From NCBI GenBank assembly GCA_946188395.1, contig CAMHUU010000001.1, positions 1 to 64,000 on the forward strand: a stretch of DNA of 64,000 nucleotides. The letters are read 5' to 3'. The position numbers and the translations under genes are program-made. The notes beneath the pieces were generated by a model, which saw only the letters and a list, made by a program, of their open reading frames with translations, made no database searches and had not been told where the DNA came from. Positions 7,318-15,545 of the stretch are shown here, one piece after another; position 1 is the first letter of the stretch; each line of letters starts with the position of its first letter. The stretch comes from an uncultured Prevotellaceae bacterium. GTDB taxonomy: Bacteria > Bacteroidota > Bacteroidia > Bacteroidales > Bacteroidaceae.

Positions 7318-8544
7318 ATGGAAAGAAGAGTAGTGATTACGGGTATGGGCATCTGGTCGTGCATCGGTACGACGCTCGACGAGGTGCGCCAGTCCTTGTT
7401 CGAAGGACGCAGCGGCATTGTGTTCAGTCAGGAGCGCAAGGATGCGGGATTCCGCTCGCCCATCTGTGCCAATGTGCCGCATCCCGATTTGAAGAAAGTA
7501 TTAAGCCGTAACGTACGTCAGATGATGCCCGAGGAGGCACAGTATGCCTATGTGGCCACTGTGCAGGCCCTGGAGCAGGCACGCCTGACACAAGACTATA
7601 TCGACAGCCACGAGGTGGGTGTCATCTATGGCAACGACTCCGTAGCCGAGTCGACGATGGTGGCTATGGACAAGTTCCGTCAGGTCGGCTCTACGGCAGC
7701 CTGTGGCTCTGGCGCCATCTTCCAGTCGATGAACTCGACGGTGACGATGAATCTGGCCACGCTGTTCCACCTGAAAGGTATCAACCTGACGGCATCGGCA
7801 GCTTGCGCCAGCGGTTCGCAGTCGTTGGGACTGGGCTTCCTGCTCATCAAGAACGGTTTGCAGGACTGCATCGTCTGTGGCGGTGCGGAAGAGAACAACA
7901 TGTACGGCATTGCTTCGTTCGATGCCCTGCAGACGTTCTCCACTCGTATCGACGACCCCACCAAAGCCAGTCGTCCCTTCGATCGCGACCGCGACGGATT
8001 GGTGCCCAGCGGTGGTGCCGCCACACTCATCATCGAGAGCTACGAGCATGCCGTGAAGCGCGGTGCTCCCATCTTGGCTGAGATTCTCGGCTGGGGATTC
8101 TCGGGCAATGGCGACCACATCTCCACGCCTAATGTCGAGGGGCCCTCACGCTCGCTGCTGCGTTGTTTGGAGAGTGCTGGCGTCAAACCCACTGACATTG
8201 GCTACGTCAATGCCCATGCCACCTCTACACCCATCGGTGACAGCCGCGAGGCCGAGGCCATTGCCCAGGTGTTTGGCGACTACAAGGTACCTGTCACGTC
8301 GACGAAGAGCCAGACGGGCCACGAGATGTGGATGGCCGGAGCTTCAGAGATTGTCTATTCGATGCTGATGATGAAGAACGACTTCATTGGCGGTTCTTTG
8401 AATTTCGAGAATCCTGACGAGGTGACCCAGTGCATCAACGTCATCCCCGAGACCCGCCAGCAGCATTTCGACATGTTCCTGAGCAACTCGTTCGGCTTTG
8501 GCGGAACCAATTCAACGCTCATCGTCAAAGACCTGAAGGGTTGA
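7318..8544 (+). CDS. Beta-ketoacyl-ACP synthase (KAS II-like) of the polyene-type operon
   Basis: This 408-residue condensing enzyme is of normal FabF-like length. The catalytic triad can be read: Cys163 in 'ASAACASGSQ', His300 in 'NAHATSTPIGD' and His335 in 'KSQTGHEMWMAG'. It condenses malonyl-ACP with a growing acyl-ACP chain. The ACP, dehydratase and ketoreductase of the same operon can complete the elongation cycle up to the double bond. No enoyl reductase is encoded nearby, so a conjugated product is plausible, as in aryl-polyene and flexirubin loci. Those loci usually carry a second ketosynthase or chain-length factor, which is absent here. It could be an accessory fatty-acid enzyme, but the MMPL, CrtI-like and LolA-like partners argue for a dedicated exported lipid. 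Confidence 0.88.
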   Translation: MERRVVITGMGIWSCIGTTLDEVRQSLFEGRSGIVFSQERKDAGFRSPICANVPHPDLKKVLSRNVRQMMPEEAQYAYVATVQALEQARLTQDYIDSHEVGVIYGNDSVAESTMVAMDKFRQVGSTAACGSGAIFQSMNSTVTMNLATLFHLKGINLTASAACASGSQSLGLGFLLIKNGLQDCIVCGGAEENNMYGIASFDALQTFSTRIDDPTKASRPFDRDRDGLVPSGGAATLIIESYEHAVKRGAPILAEILGWGFSGNGDHISTPNVEGPSRSLLRCLESAGVKPTDIGYVNAHATSTPIGDSREAEAIAQVFGDYKVPVTSTKSQTGHEMWMAGASEIVYSMLMMKNDFIGGSLNFENPDEVTQCINVIPETRQQHFDMFLSNSFGFGGTNSTLIVKDLKG

Positions 8545-8594
8545 AGAATCGTAAAATTGAAGTATTCATTATAATCGTAAAATTTTAAATCAAA

Positions 8595-8834
8595 ATGACA
8601 AGAGAAGAAATCATTGCGCAGGTCAACAACCTGCTGGAAGAAGAGTTTGAAGTAGAACAGAGTGAGTTTGCCCCCGATGCAAACCTGAAAGAGACACTCT
8701 CGCTGGACAGTATCAATCTGGTTGACCTCATCGCCCTGGTGCAGATGACCTACAAGATTACCATCCCCGTTGAAGACCTGAAACAGATCCAGACCTTCAA
8801 CAACCTGTACGACTACATCGAGCAGCACCTGTAA
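8595..8834 (+). CDS. Acyl carrier protein
   Basis: This 79-residue acidic protein has the phosphopantetheine site 'LSLDSINLVDL', with the modified Ser at position 39 (DSI rather than the usual DSL). The four-helix pattern and length fit an acyl carrier protein that holds the chain during elongation. It lies 50 bp after the ketosynthase gene. The following spacer is made of GAATGTG heptamers leading into the dehydratase gene. The divergence around the Ser suggests a pathway-specific ACP rather than the housekeeping AcpP. Confidence 0.9.
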   Translation: MTREEIIAQVNNLLEEEFEVEQSEFAPDANLKETLSLDSINLVDLIALVQMTYKITIPVEDLKQIQTFNNLYDYIEQHL

Positions 8835-8867
8835 GAATGTGGAATGTGGAGTGTGGAATGTGGAATG
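8835..8867 (+). repeat. Heptamer repeat GAATGTG before the dehydratase gene
   Basis: About 4.7 copies of GAATGTG (one variant GAGTGTG) start right after the ACP stop codon and end in the ATG at 8865. The repeat contains an in-frame ATG at 8844 that is unlikely to be the true start. Confidence 0.75.
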
Positions 8868-9314
8868 AAATATAAAGGTAAGGACATAGAGCGGCTGATT
8901 CCCCAGCGCAAACCCTTTGTGATGGTGGATGAATTTGAGGCTGGGGAGGCTCCTACGACGGCTGACAGCCTGACGGGAGCAACGTGTACGACCTCGTTGT
9001 CTGTGCGCAAGGACAACTATTTCATGCTGCCCGATGAAGAAATGTCGGCGTCGGGACTGATTGAGCATATCGCCCAGTCAGCCTCGGCACTTGCCGGACA
9101 TGTGGCTACGCAGCAGGGAGCCGTCCGTCCGCCAGTGGGTATGATTGCCGAAGTGAAGCATTTCGTCTGCCAGCGCCGTCCACGTCTCCATGAGCTCATC
9201 ACGACGACTGTGACGATGGGCTTCTCGTTTGGTTCCATGACGCTCTGTCACGGGAAATCCTGCATCGGCGACGACACCATTTGCGAAGTAGACTTGAAAA
9301 TATTTGTTCAATGA
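8865..9314 (+). CDS. Hotdog-fold 3-hydroxyacyl-ACP dehydratase (FabZ/ApeP-like)
   Basis: The product (149 residues from the ATG at 8865) has the hotdog pattern 'RLIPQRKPFVMVDEF', then 'MSASGLIEHIAQSASALAG', the long central helix, and 'GMIAEVKHFVCQRR'. It should dehydrate the 3-hydroxyacyl-ACP made by the ketoreductase to an enoyl chain. The typical FabZ 'H..PG.P..PG' loop is not evident, which fits the divergent dehydratases of aryl-polyene loci. The frame also opens at 8844, but those codons are heptamer repeat, and 'MKYKGKDIERLIP' is the natural beginning. Its stop overlaps the MMPL start (ATGA), indicating coupled translation. Confidence 0.75.
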   Translation: MKYKGKDIERLIPQRKPFVMVDEFEAGEAPTTADSLTGATCTTSLSVRKDNYFMLPDEEMSASGLIEHIAQSASALAGHVATQQGAVRPPVGMIAEVKHFVCQRRPRLHELITTTVTMGFSFGSMTLCHGKSCIGDDTICEVDLKIFVQ

Positions 9315-11881
9315 CAGAACTGTTTGTCCGAATCTACCAGTATTTCCACAGCCACCGGCTCTTTTACTGGCTCTCCATGGTGAGCCTCTTCGTGCTGTTC
9401 GGCTATTTCTCCTCGCAGATTCATCTCGAGGAGGACATCAACCAGCTGATGCCGTCGTCGAAAAACGAGGATGGCACCACCAAGCTGGCCTTTGCCGACC
9501 TGAAGATCAAGGACAAGGTCTTTGTGCTTTTCGGCCTCACCCCCGACCCCTCTCCAAAGGGCGAGGGGAGTGATTACTCAGACAGCGAACGGGTAGCGTT
9601 GCTCACCGCTGTCTGCGATGCCTTCGCTGACTCCCTGCAACGCGATACGGCGCTAGTCGAGAACCTGTTCTACAGGATGGACGAAGACCTGTTACCCGAG
9701 GCCATCGACTACATGACGGCCCACCTGCCGGCCTACGTCGATACGGCGGTGTACGCACGTTTCGATTCCTTGCTGACACGTGAACACTTCGCCGTGCAGA
9801 TGCAACAAAACCGTGACGACCTGCAAGGCGAGTTCGGCGAGATGTTTCCCGAACTCATCGAGCTCGACCCCATGGGCATGCGCAACGTCTTGGCCGAACA
9901 AATGACGTCGCTGTTGAGTGGTGGCAGCTATAAGACCGTTGACAACCATTTCTTCGTGCCCGACACGACGGTGTGTCTGGCATTCCTAACCCCTCGGTTC
10001 TCGTCGACCAATACCGGTCAGGGCTCTGCACTCTTCGAACGCCTCAACACCGTCATCAGCCAGCTGCGGCAGTCGCATCCCGACGTCGACATCAGCTATC
10101 ACGGTACACCAGCCAGCGGCTACTACAACTCCACACAGATCAAGCACGACCTGACCACCACCATTGCCGGTGCACTGGTCCTGGTACTCATCTTCCTGCT
10201 GCTGTGTTTCTCCGACCTGAAGGTCGGAGTGTGGCACGCAATCCGCCGGTGGGATGCCATCCCCCTGCTCCTGTTGCCCGTGGCCTTCGGTACGCTGTTC
10301 GGACTGACCATGATGTACTGGCTGAAGGGCGAGTTCTCGCTGCTGGCATTAGGTATCGGTGGCGTGGTGCTTGGCGTGGCACTCAGCTATGTGCTGCACG
10401 TCATGACGCACCACCAGTATGTCAGCGACCCCGTACAACTGCTACGCGACCAGGTGAAGCCCGTCCTTCTGGGGTGCATCACCACCATCGGCTCGTTTTC
10501 AGGCCTCCTGTTCATTCAGACCGACCTGCTGCGCGACTTCGGACTGTTTGCAGCCTTTGCCATCCTCGGCACCACGCTGTTCTCACTGATCTATCTGCCG
10601 CATCTTTTAAGGGATGAGCCTACCCAAGCCCTCCCAAAGGGAGGGGTGTTGGGTTACCTGAATAGGCTTCATTCTTCAAACTATCTATCCGAACATCCCC
10701 TCCTTAGGAGGGGCTTGGGGAGGCTTTTGGCGCTACTCGTCATTATCTTCATCGGTGCCTGGTGCGTGGGCGGCACCCACTTCGATGCCGACATGCATAA
10801 TCTGGGCTACGACAACCCGATGGTCGAGCATTCCGAGAATCTGCTGAGCACGAAGACCTATACCGGCGACAAAACCAAATATTTTGCCAGTCAGGGCCAG
10901 ACCATGGAGGAAGCCCTCCATCACTTCGGCGTGCTGCGCCATAAGCTCGACTCCCTGCAGCGCCTGGGACTGGTAAAGAGCTATACGCCCACCGACGAGT
11001 TGCTGGTGTCGCTCGACCGTCAGCAGCAACGCATCGATGCCTGGCACCGCTACTGGGACGACAGCCGTCTGGCCACCGTCCGCCAGCTCATTGCCGCAAC
11101 GGCGCCCGCTGCCGACCTGCGTCCTGAAGCTTTCGAGACCTTCTTCGAGGCTGCCCAGGGCGACTATGAGGCTGACGCCCTCTACAAGGCCAACCTGATT
11201 CCCGAGGGCTATCTGTCGACGCTCATGGAGCAGTCGTACGACGGCACTTGGCTCTGCTTCACCTCCGTGCGCTGTCAGAACGACTCCGTACGCAGCAGCG
11301 ACAGCGACTATATGCGCATCTGCGATGCCGTCAGCAGCGACCCCCATCTGCTGGTACTCGACACCTATTATTATACGACGGACACCCTGCTCCAGATGAG
11401 CAGCGACTTCGACCGCCTGCAATGGTTGTCGATGGCCTTTGTGCTGCTGGTGCTGTGGCTGTCGTTCCGGTTCAACGTCAAGCGCACCCTGCTGGGCTTC
11501 ATGCCCATCCTGCTCAGCTGGCTCATCGTGCTGGGGGCCATGAACATCTTCGGCCAGCAGTTCAACCTCATCAGCATCATCATCTCCACCTTTATCTTCG
11601 GTATCGGTGTCGACTATAGCATCTTCATCATGCACGGCCTGACATCGCAGCGAAGCGAGAATCATTCAACATTCAACACTCAACATTCAACACTCAATTA
11701 CCACAAGACCGCCATCCTGCTCTCCGCCGTCACGCTGCTCGTTACCGTAGGCAGCATGCTACTCGCCGTGCATCCCGCCATCCGCAGTGTGGGCTTCTCC
11801 ACATTGGTTGGACTGCTCTCGGCCATCATCCTTTCCTATGTCGTACAACCTGCCGTCTATCGGTGGCTAAATCGCAAGTAG
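9311..11881 (+). CDS. MMPL/RND-type lipid exporter
   Basis: This 856-residue inner-membrane protein follows the MMPL plan: one N-terminal membrane helix (about 20-40), a large periplasmic domain, five to six helices (about 280-440), a second periplasmic domain, and a final group of helices (about 690-850). Charged and Gly motifs such as 'FGIGVDYSIFIMHGL' are typical. In aryl-polyene and flexirubin loci such proteins move the finished lipid to the periplasm, from where the LolA-like carrier could take it on. The start is the ATG at 9311, which overlaps the dehydratase stop; the frame can be extended to a TTG at 9281 but without need. Three repeat elements are inserted in frame: a REP-like palindrome (9535-9572), a paired palindrome (10617-10725) and a heptamer tract (11664-11698). 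They lie in predicted loops, so the protein probably remains functional. Confidence 0.85.
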   Translation: MTELFVRIYQYFHSHRLFYWLSMVSLFVLFGYFSSQIHLEEDINQLMPSSKNEDGTTKLAFADLKIKDKVFVLFGLTPDPSPKGEGSDYSDSERVALLTAVCDAFADSLQRDTALVENLFYRMDEDLLPEAIDYMTAHLPAYVDTAVYARFDSLLTREHFAVQMQQNRDDLQGEFGEMFPELIELDPMGMRNVLAEQMTSLLSGGSYKTVDNHFFVPDTTVCLAFLTPRFSSTNTGQGSALFERLNTVISQLRQSHPDVDISYHGTPASGYYNSTQIKHDLTTTIAGALVLVLIFLLLCFSDLKVGVWHAIRRWDAIPLLLLPVAFGTLFGLTMMYWLKGEFSLLALGIGGVVLGVALSYVLHVMTHHQYVSDPVQLLRDQVKPVLLGCITTIGSFSGLLFIQTDLLRDFGLFAAFAILGTTLFSLIYLPHLLRDEPTQALPKGGVLGYLNRLHSSNYLSEHPLLRRGLGRLLALLVIIFIGAWCVGGTHFDADMHNLGYDNPMVEHSENLLSTKTYTGDKTKYFASQGQTMEEALHHFGVLRHKLDSLQRLGLVKSYTPTDELLVSLDRQQQRIDAWHRYWDDSRLATVRQLIAATAPAADLRPEAFETFFEAAQGDYEADALYKANLIPEGYLSTLMEQSYDGTWLCFTSVRCQNDSVRSSDSDYMRICDAVSSDPHLLVLDTYYYTTDTLLQMSSDFDRLQWLSMAFVLLVLWLSFRFNVKRTLLGFMPILLSWLIVLGAMNIFGQQFNLISIIISTFIFGIGVDYSIFIMHGLTSQRSENHSTFNTQHSTLNYHKTAILLSAVTLLVTVGSMLLAVHPAIRSVGFSTLVGLLSAIILSYVVQPAVYRWLNRK
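9535..9572 (+). repeat. REP-like palindrome inserted in frame in the MMPL gene
   Basis: A 38-bp element whose core pairs CCCCTC (9547-9552) with GAGGGG (9563-9568). It encodes 'LTPDPSPKGEGS' in the first periplasmic domain. A copy matching at 35 of 38 positions lies at 44539-44576 in an unrelated gene. Confidence 0.75.
10617..10725 (+). repeat. Paired inverted palindromes inserted in the MMPL gene
   Basis: Two 34-nt arms (10617-10650 and 10692-10725) are inverted copies of each other with 7 differences. Each arm is itself a CCCTCC/GGAGGG-type hairpin. Four of the differences fall in paired positions that keep each hairpin. The insert adds about 36 codons in a loop after the fifth or sixth membrane helix. 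Confidence 0.7.
11664..11698 (+). repeat. Heptamer repeat ATTCAAC inside the MMPL gene
   Basis: Five copies of ATTCAAC/ACTCAAC encode 'STFNTQHSTLN' in a loop between membrane helices. Loss or gain of one unit would shift the reading frame. Confidence 0.75.
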
Positions 11882-11884
11882 CCC

Positions 11885-13309
11885 ATGAAATACGATGTCA
11901 TCGTGATAGGTAGCGGACTGGGCGGACTGATTTGTGCCCGACAGCTGGCACAGAGCGGACGCAGCGTGTTGGTGTTGGAACGTCAGCACCAGCCCGGCGG
12001 CTGTCTGCAGAGCTACCGTCGGGGCGGTATGGAGTTCGACACCGGCCTGCACTATGTGGGCGGACTGGCCGAGGGACAGCCGCTCTACGATGCCTTCAGT
12101 CAGCTGGGACTGCTCAAACTGCCTTGGCAACGGCTCGACGCCGATGGTTTCGACCAGATCACGATAGGCCGTCAGACTTACCCGCTGGCCGAGGGCTTCG
12201 ACCATTTTGCCGACGTGCTGAGTGGCTATTTCCCGCAGGAGCGCCACGCCCTGCAGCAGTTTGTCGACATGTTGCGCCATCTGCCTTCGTTCGAGGACAG
12301 CAGTCATGTGAATGCCTACGACTACCTGACGACACTCTTCCACGACCCGTTGCTCGTCAACATCCTTTCGGCCACTGCCATGAAGATGGAACTCCGTCGC
12401 GAGTCGCTGCCGCTGTTCAACTTTGCCCACAGCCAGAGCAGCTACGTCCAAAGCAGCTGGCGACTGAAGGGCAGCGGCAACCTGATTGTCGACTCACTCG
12501 TCAGCGACATCAAGGCTGCCGGGGGTGAAGTCTGCTGTGGTGCAGAGGTCAAGCGCCTTGAGGAACGCGGTGGCACCATCGTGGCCGCACATGGTCCGAA
12601 CGGCCGAGTGTTCGAAGGGCGCCTCTTTATCAGCGACGTACACCCGCAGCTGACCTTCGGCTGGCTGAAGGATTCCACACTGCTGAAAGGTGTGTTCCAC
12701 CGCCGCATCAATGCGCTGGAGAACACGTTTGGAATATTCACCGTCTCCCTGGTGCTGAAAGCGGGCACGCTGCCTTACTTCAACCACAACAAATACGTCT
12801 ACCGCAAGGCTAACGTATGGACCTTCGCCGAGGAAACTGACGGCGTCGGGGGCGTGATGGTCAGTGCCAGAGTGCCCGACGACGATACGCAGTTCGTGCG
12901 TCAGATCGACCTGCTCACACCCATGCCCTGGGAGGTATGCCGCCATTGGGAGGATACGACGATAGGGCGTCGCGGACAGATCTACGAGTTGCAGAAGGAC
13001 CGGCTGGCTGACGAGTGCATCCGGTTGGCCGAGCGCGTCATACCGGGCTTGGCGGCGATGGTCGAGCGACGTTACACCAGTACGCCACTCACCTGGCGCG
13101 ACTACACGCTGTCGCCCTGTGGTTCGGCCTTCGGCGTCAGGAAGGACTGCCGCATGCCGCTGATGACCATGCTGTCGCCCAAGACTCCCATCCCCAATCT
13201 CTTGCTGACCGGACAGAGTCTGGTGCTGCACGGACTCGAGGGCGTAACGCGTACGGCGTTCAATACATTGGAGTGCGTCATGCACAAAACTCTCAACTCT
13301 CAACTCTAA
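11885..13309 (+). CDS. FAD-dependent oxidoreductase, CrtI/retinol-saturase-like
   Basis: This 474-residue protein starts with the dinucleotide-binding fold 'VIGSGLGGLICARQLAQ', then 'VLVLERQHQPGGCLQSYRRGG', the hallmark of the phytoene desaturase/all-trans-retinol 13,14-reductase family. The C-terminal substrate domain ends in 'LTGQSLVLHGLEGVTRTAFN', also typical. It likely introduces or removes double bonds in a conjugated lipid chain. Homologues are regular members of flexirubin and aryl-polyene loci. The start is 3 bp after the MMPL stop, so the genes are cotranscribed. Its last codons ('TLNSQL') are made of an AACTCTC heptamer repeat, so the original C-terminus may have been replaced by repeat sequence. 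Confidence 0.82.
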   Translation: MKYDVIVIGSGLGGLICARQLAQSGRSVLVLERQHQPGGCLQSYRRGGMEFDTGLHYVGGLAEGQPLYDAFSQLGLLKLPWQRLDADGFDQITIGRQTYPLAEGFDHFADVLSGYFPQERHALQQFVDMLRHLPSFEDSSHVNAYDYLTTLFHDPLLVNILSATAMKMELRRESLPLFNFAHSQSSYVQSSWRLKGSGNLIVDSLVSDIKAAGGEVCCGAEVKRLEERGGTIVAAHGPNGRVFEGRLFISDVHPQLTFGWLKDSTLLKGVFHRRINALENTFGIFTVSLVLKAGTLPYFNHNKYVYRKANVWTFAEETDGVGGVMVSARVPDDDTQFVRQIDLLTPMPWEVCRHWEDTTIGRRGQIYELQKDRLADECIRLAERVIPGLAAMVERRYTSTPLTWRDYTLSPCGSAFGVRKDCRMPLMTMLSPKTPIPNLLLTGQSLVLHGLEGVTRTAFNTLECVMHKTLNSQL

Positions 13310-13329
13310 ACTCTAAACTCTAAACTCTC
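13288..13329 (+). repeat. Heptamer repeat AACTCTC/AACTCTA across a stop codon
   Basis: Six heptamers run from the last codons of the FAD oxidoreductase gene to 6 nt before the FabG-like start at 13336. Confidence 0.8.
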
Positions 13330-13335
13330 AACAAT

Positions 13336-14055
13336 ATGAAATACGCATTAGTAACCGGCGGTAGCCGAGGCATAGGACGGGCCGTTTGTGTCCGCTTGGC
13401 ACAGGAGGGCTACCAAGTGATAATCAATTACACCAGCAACGAGGCCGAAGCCCGTCGGACGCTGGAAATGACGGGGGGCAACGGCGAACTGCTGCCCTTC
13501 GACGTGAGCGACAGCCAGCAGACGCACCAGGCGCTGGATGAGTGGCAGCGACGTCATGATGGCGAGTACATCGAGGTTGTCGTCAACAATGCCGGCATCC
13601 GTCGCGACAACGTCATGGCACTGATGCCCGAGGACGACTGGCACCGCGTGGTCGACATCACGCTGTCGGGATTCTTCAATGTCACCCAGCCTCTGCTGCC
13701 TGCCATGCAGCTGCATAAGTTCGGACGCATCATCTCGATGGCTAGCGTCAGCGGACTGAAGGGACTGCCCGGTCAGACCAACTATTCTGCTGCCAAGGGT
13801 GGCATCATCGCTGCCACGAAGGCGTTGGCACAGGAGGTGGCCCGACGTGGCGTCACCGTCAATGCCGTAGCACCGGGATTCATCAAGACCGACATGACCG
13901 AGGGCCTTGACGAGGCTACCCTCAAGAAGACCATTCCCGCCCAACGCTTCGGCACCCCCGAGGAGGTGGCCGACCTGGTGGCCTTCCTCGCATCGCCCCG
14001 TGCGGGCTACATCACCGGCGAAGTCGTTTCCATCAACGGAGGACTCTATACGTGA
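13336..14055 (+). CDS. fabG: 3-oxoacyl-ACP reductase (FabG-like SDR)
   Basis: This 239-residue classical short-chain dehydrogenase has the NADPH-binding 'TGGSRGIGRAV' (7-17), 'NNAGIRRDN', and the catalytic Ser-Tyr-Lys in 'SMASVSGLKGLPGQTNYSAAK' (read in two parts). The end 'GYITGEVVSINGGLYT' is typical of FabG. It reduces 3-oxoacyl-ACP to 3-hydroxyacyl-ACP between the ketosynthase and the dehydratase. The name fabG is given for family; a housekeeping copy probably exists elsewhere. The gene is separated from the LolA-like gene by the first copy of the hairpin/A-rich cassette. Confidence 0.88.
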   Translation: MKYALVTGGSRGIGRAVCVRLAQEGYQVIINYTSNEAEARRTLEMTGGNGELLPFDVSDSQQTHQALDEWQRRHDGEYIEVVVNNAGIRRDNVMALMPEDDWHRVVDITLSGFFNVTQPLLPAMQLHKFGRIISMASVSGLKGLPGQTNYSAAKGGIIAATKALAQEVARRGVTVNAVAPGFIKTDMTEGLDEATLKKTIPAQRFGTPEEVADLVAFLASPRAGYITGEVVSINGGLYT

Positions 14056-14060
14056 GGAAT

Positions 14061-14185
14061 GCGGCCTTCGGCCTAAATATAAAATTAAAAATAAATAATG
14101 AAATAAAAAGGAACAAATAAAATAAGAAGAATAAAGTTATGAAGACACGATATTTTATATTTTATATTTTTTCTTTTATATTTAG
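14061..14185 (+). repeat. Leader/signal-peptide cassette, copy 1
   Basis: A GCGGCCTTCGGCC hairpin and a long A-rich tract lead to the ATG at 14139. TATTTTATA-type repeats then encode 'FIFYIFSFIFS'. The same order recurs in five copies between 20011 and 28751. Here it precedes a LolA-like gene unrelated to the other recipients. Confidence 0.7.
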
Positions 14186-14651
14186 CGTGGCGCCTATTTT
14201 TAGCGCCAACGCGCAGACTGTCACCAAGACCAGTCATAAAAAGGCCGTCAAGACCGATGTCGTCACCACAGGCACGCTGACCATCCGCAAGCCCGACTAC
14301 ATCTGCATATCTACCGATGGCGGCAAAGACCAGCTCACGATGGACGCCACCACGTTCACTATGACGATGGGCGGACGCCAGCACGTCACCGACAGCCGCA
14401 AGAACCCCCAGTTTGCCACCTTCCACACGGTGCTCAAGGCAGTCATCAACCAGCAGGCCATTCCCCAGGGCGACGACTTGACCGTCGTAACCAAGGCATC
14501 TACCACCACCGTCACCATCGTGCCGACGGGCAAGCAGAAACGCCAGCTGTTCACCTCTTTCGTCCTAACCGTCGACGCCAAGACGAAGTCGCTCCGCACC
14601 CTCCGCATGAATGGCCGCGGCGAGGACTACACCGAGTACACTTTTAAATAG
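14139..14651 (+). CDS. LolA-like periplasmic lipid carrier
   Basis: This 170-residue protein has a signal peptide (about 1-26) encoded largely by T/A repeats. The mature part looks like the LolA fold: 'TGTLTIRKPDYICISTDGGKD' (read in parts), 'FTMTMGGRQHVTDSRKNPQF', and a C-terminal 'SLRTLRMNGRGEDYTEYTFK'. LolA-like proteins carry lipidated cargo across the periplasm. In polyene loci of Bacteroidetes such a protein accompanies the MMPL exporter and probably moves the lipid to the outer membrane. No lipobox is seen, so the protein is soluble in the periplasm. It closes the operon; the next intact gene lies 300 bp away behind its own promoter. Confidence 0.68.
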   Translation: MKTRYFIFYIFSFIFSVAPIFSANAQTVTKTSHKKAVKTDVVTTGTLTIRKPDYICISTDGGKDQLTMDATTFTMTMGGRQHVTDSRKNPQFATFHTVLKAVINQQAIPQGDDLTVVTKASTTTVTIVPTGKQKRQLFTSFVLTVDAKTKSLRTLRMNGRGEDYTEYTFK

Positions 14652-14795
14652 ATGAACCGCCGCTACGGCGACGGGGACGATCCGATTATCATCAACAGCG
14701 GGTACAGGAGTCCGTAGGTGAATGAGGCGGTGGGCGGTGCGACGAGCAGCAATCACCTGACGGGCTGTGCAGTGGATATTCGCTGTCTGGGTAAG
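14652..14795 (+). pseudogene. Remnant of an M15 (D,D-carboxypeptidase-like) peptidase
   Basis: Reading on from an ATG that directly follows the LolA-like stop gives 'PIIINSGYRSP', a TAG stop, then 'VNEAVGGATSSNHLTGCAVDI'. This is the zinc-site region of M15 peptidases (His and Asp of the HxxxxxxD motif). The N-terminal part and the rest of the domain are missing, and the frame is interrupted, so it cannot make an enzyme. It is likely a decayed phage-type endolysin or cell-wall peptidase. Confidence 0.6.
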
Positions 14796-14837
14796 CGACT
14801 TTGCATTCTTGTGATGCGAAATCGCTCACGTGACTTG

Positions 14838-14927
14838 CAGAATATGCAAAAATGTTTCAGAATCTGCAAAATTTGCATATTAATAGCACGCGAGGCTTGG
14901 TTTTTTGAGAAATTTTCTCTATCTTTG
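14838..14927 (+). promoter_or_regulatory. Regulated promoter C: paired direct repeats and -7 box
   Basis: CAGAATATGCAAAA and CAGAATCTGCAAAA carry their AAT at 14841 and 14861 (20 bp apart). TATCTTTG at 14920-14927 is 59 bp after the second repeat. Only a weak -33 (CTTGG near 14896-14900) is present. It would drive the gene at 14953 and perhaps the long exported-protein locus behind it. Confidence 0.7.
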
Positions 14928-14952
14928 CAAAAGTAAAAACCTAAAATGACTT

Positions 14953-15507
14953 ATGCAGACAAGATTTAAAAAGAATGCCAAGATTGCAGACATCGTGATT
15001 ACCACTGTCGGTGGTACGCTGTCGGTGGGTGTCATGCTTTACGCCATTTTTCATTTCGGACTGGCCGAGTCGTGGCCCGAACTGGTGCTCAACTTGTTCT
15101 ACATTGCCTGTCTGACGATGATCTGGATGTACTTCTTCAACCGCCTCGACAGCCTCCGGTTCAACTACTGGTGTTCCATCTTAGTAGGCATCACGGTGCT
15201 GTTGCGCGACATTCTCTTTGCACCACCTTTGGCCTTTTATGCCTTGCACCTGGTTTGCTTCTCGCTGTCGGTGCTGCTGCTCTGCACGCTGACCTATTTC
15301 TATGCCCGCAAGGATTGGAAGAGCTACTCGAAGAGCAATCTGTGGATGATCTGCGTCATCGACATGCTCATTGCCGCCCTCTACAATTTGGACATCTATC
15401 TGGAGCCTATCAACGAATACACCAATTATATGCTCACCGAAATCTGGATTCGTCCCACCATCACCTACGGACTCGTGGCCTGTTTCGTGACGGAGAGTGA
15501 TGATTAA
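14953..15507 (+). CDS. Integral membrane protein, unknown function
   Basis: This 184-residue hydrophobic protein has about five predicted membrane helices (roughly 13-35, 42-62, 70-90, 95-118 and 135-155) and a short acidic end. No catalytic or transport motif is recognised. Its ATG is 18-20 nt after the expected transcription start of promoter C, so it is the first gene under that regulated promoter. The exported hydrolase follows after 38 bp. Candidates for its role include an immunity, accessory or export-related membrane protein for the MACPF locus, but nothing in the sequence supports one over another. Confidence 0.6.
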   Translation: MQTRFKKNAKIADIVITTVGGTLSVGVMLYAIFHFGLAESWPELVLNLFYIACLTMIWMYFFNRLDSLRFNYWCSILVGITVLLRDILFAPPLAFYALHLVCFSLSVLLLCTLTYFYARKDWKSYSKSNLWMICVIDMLIAALYNLDIYLEPINEYTNYMLTEIWIRPTITYGLVACFVTESDD

Positions 15508-15545
15508 TAGTAACTGTATCAAGATACGTATCAAAACATCAAACA

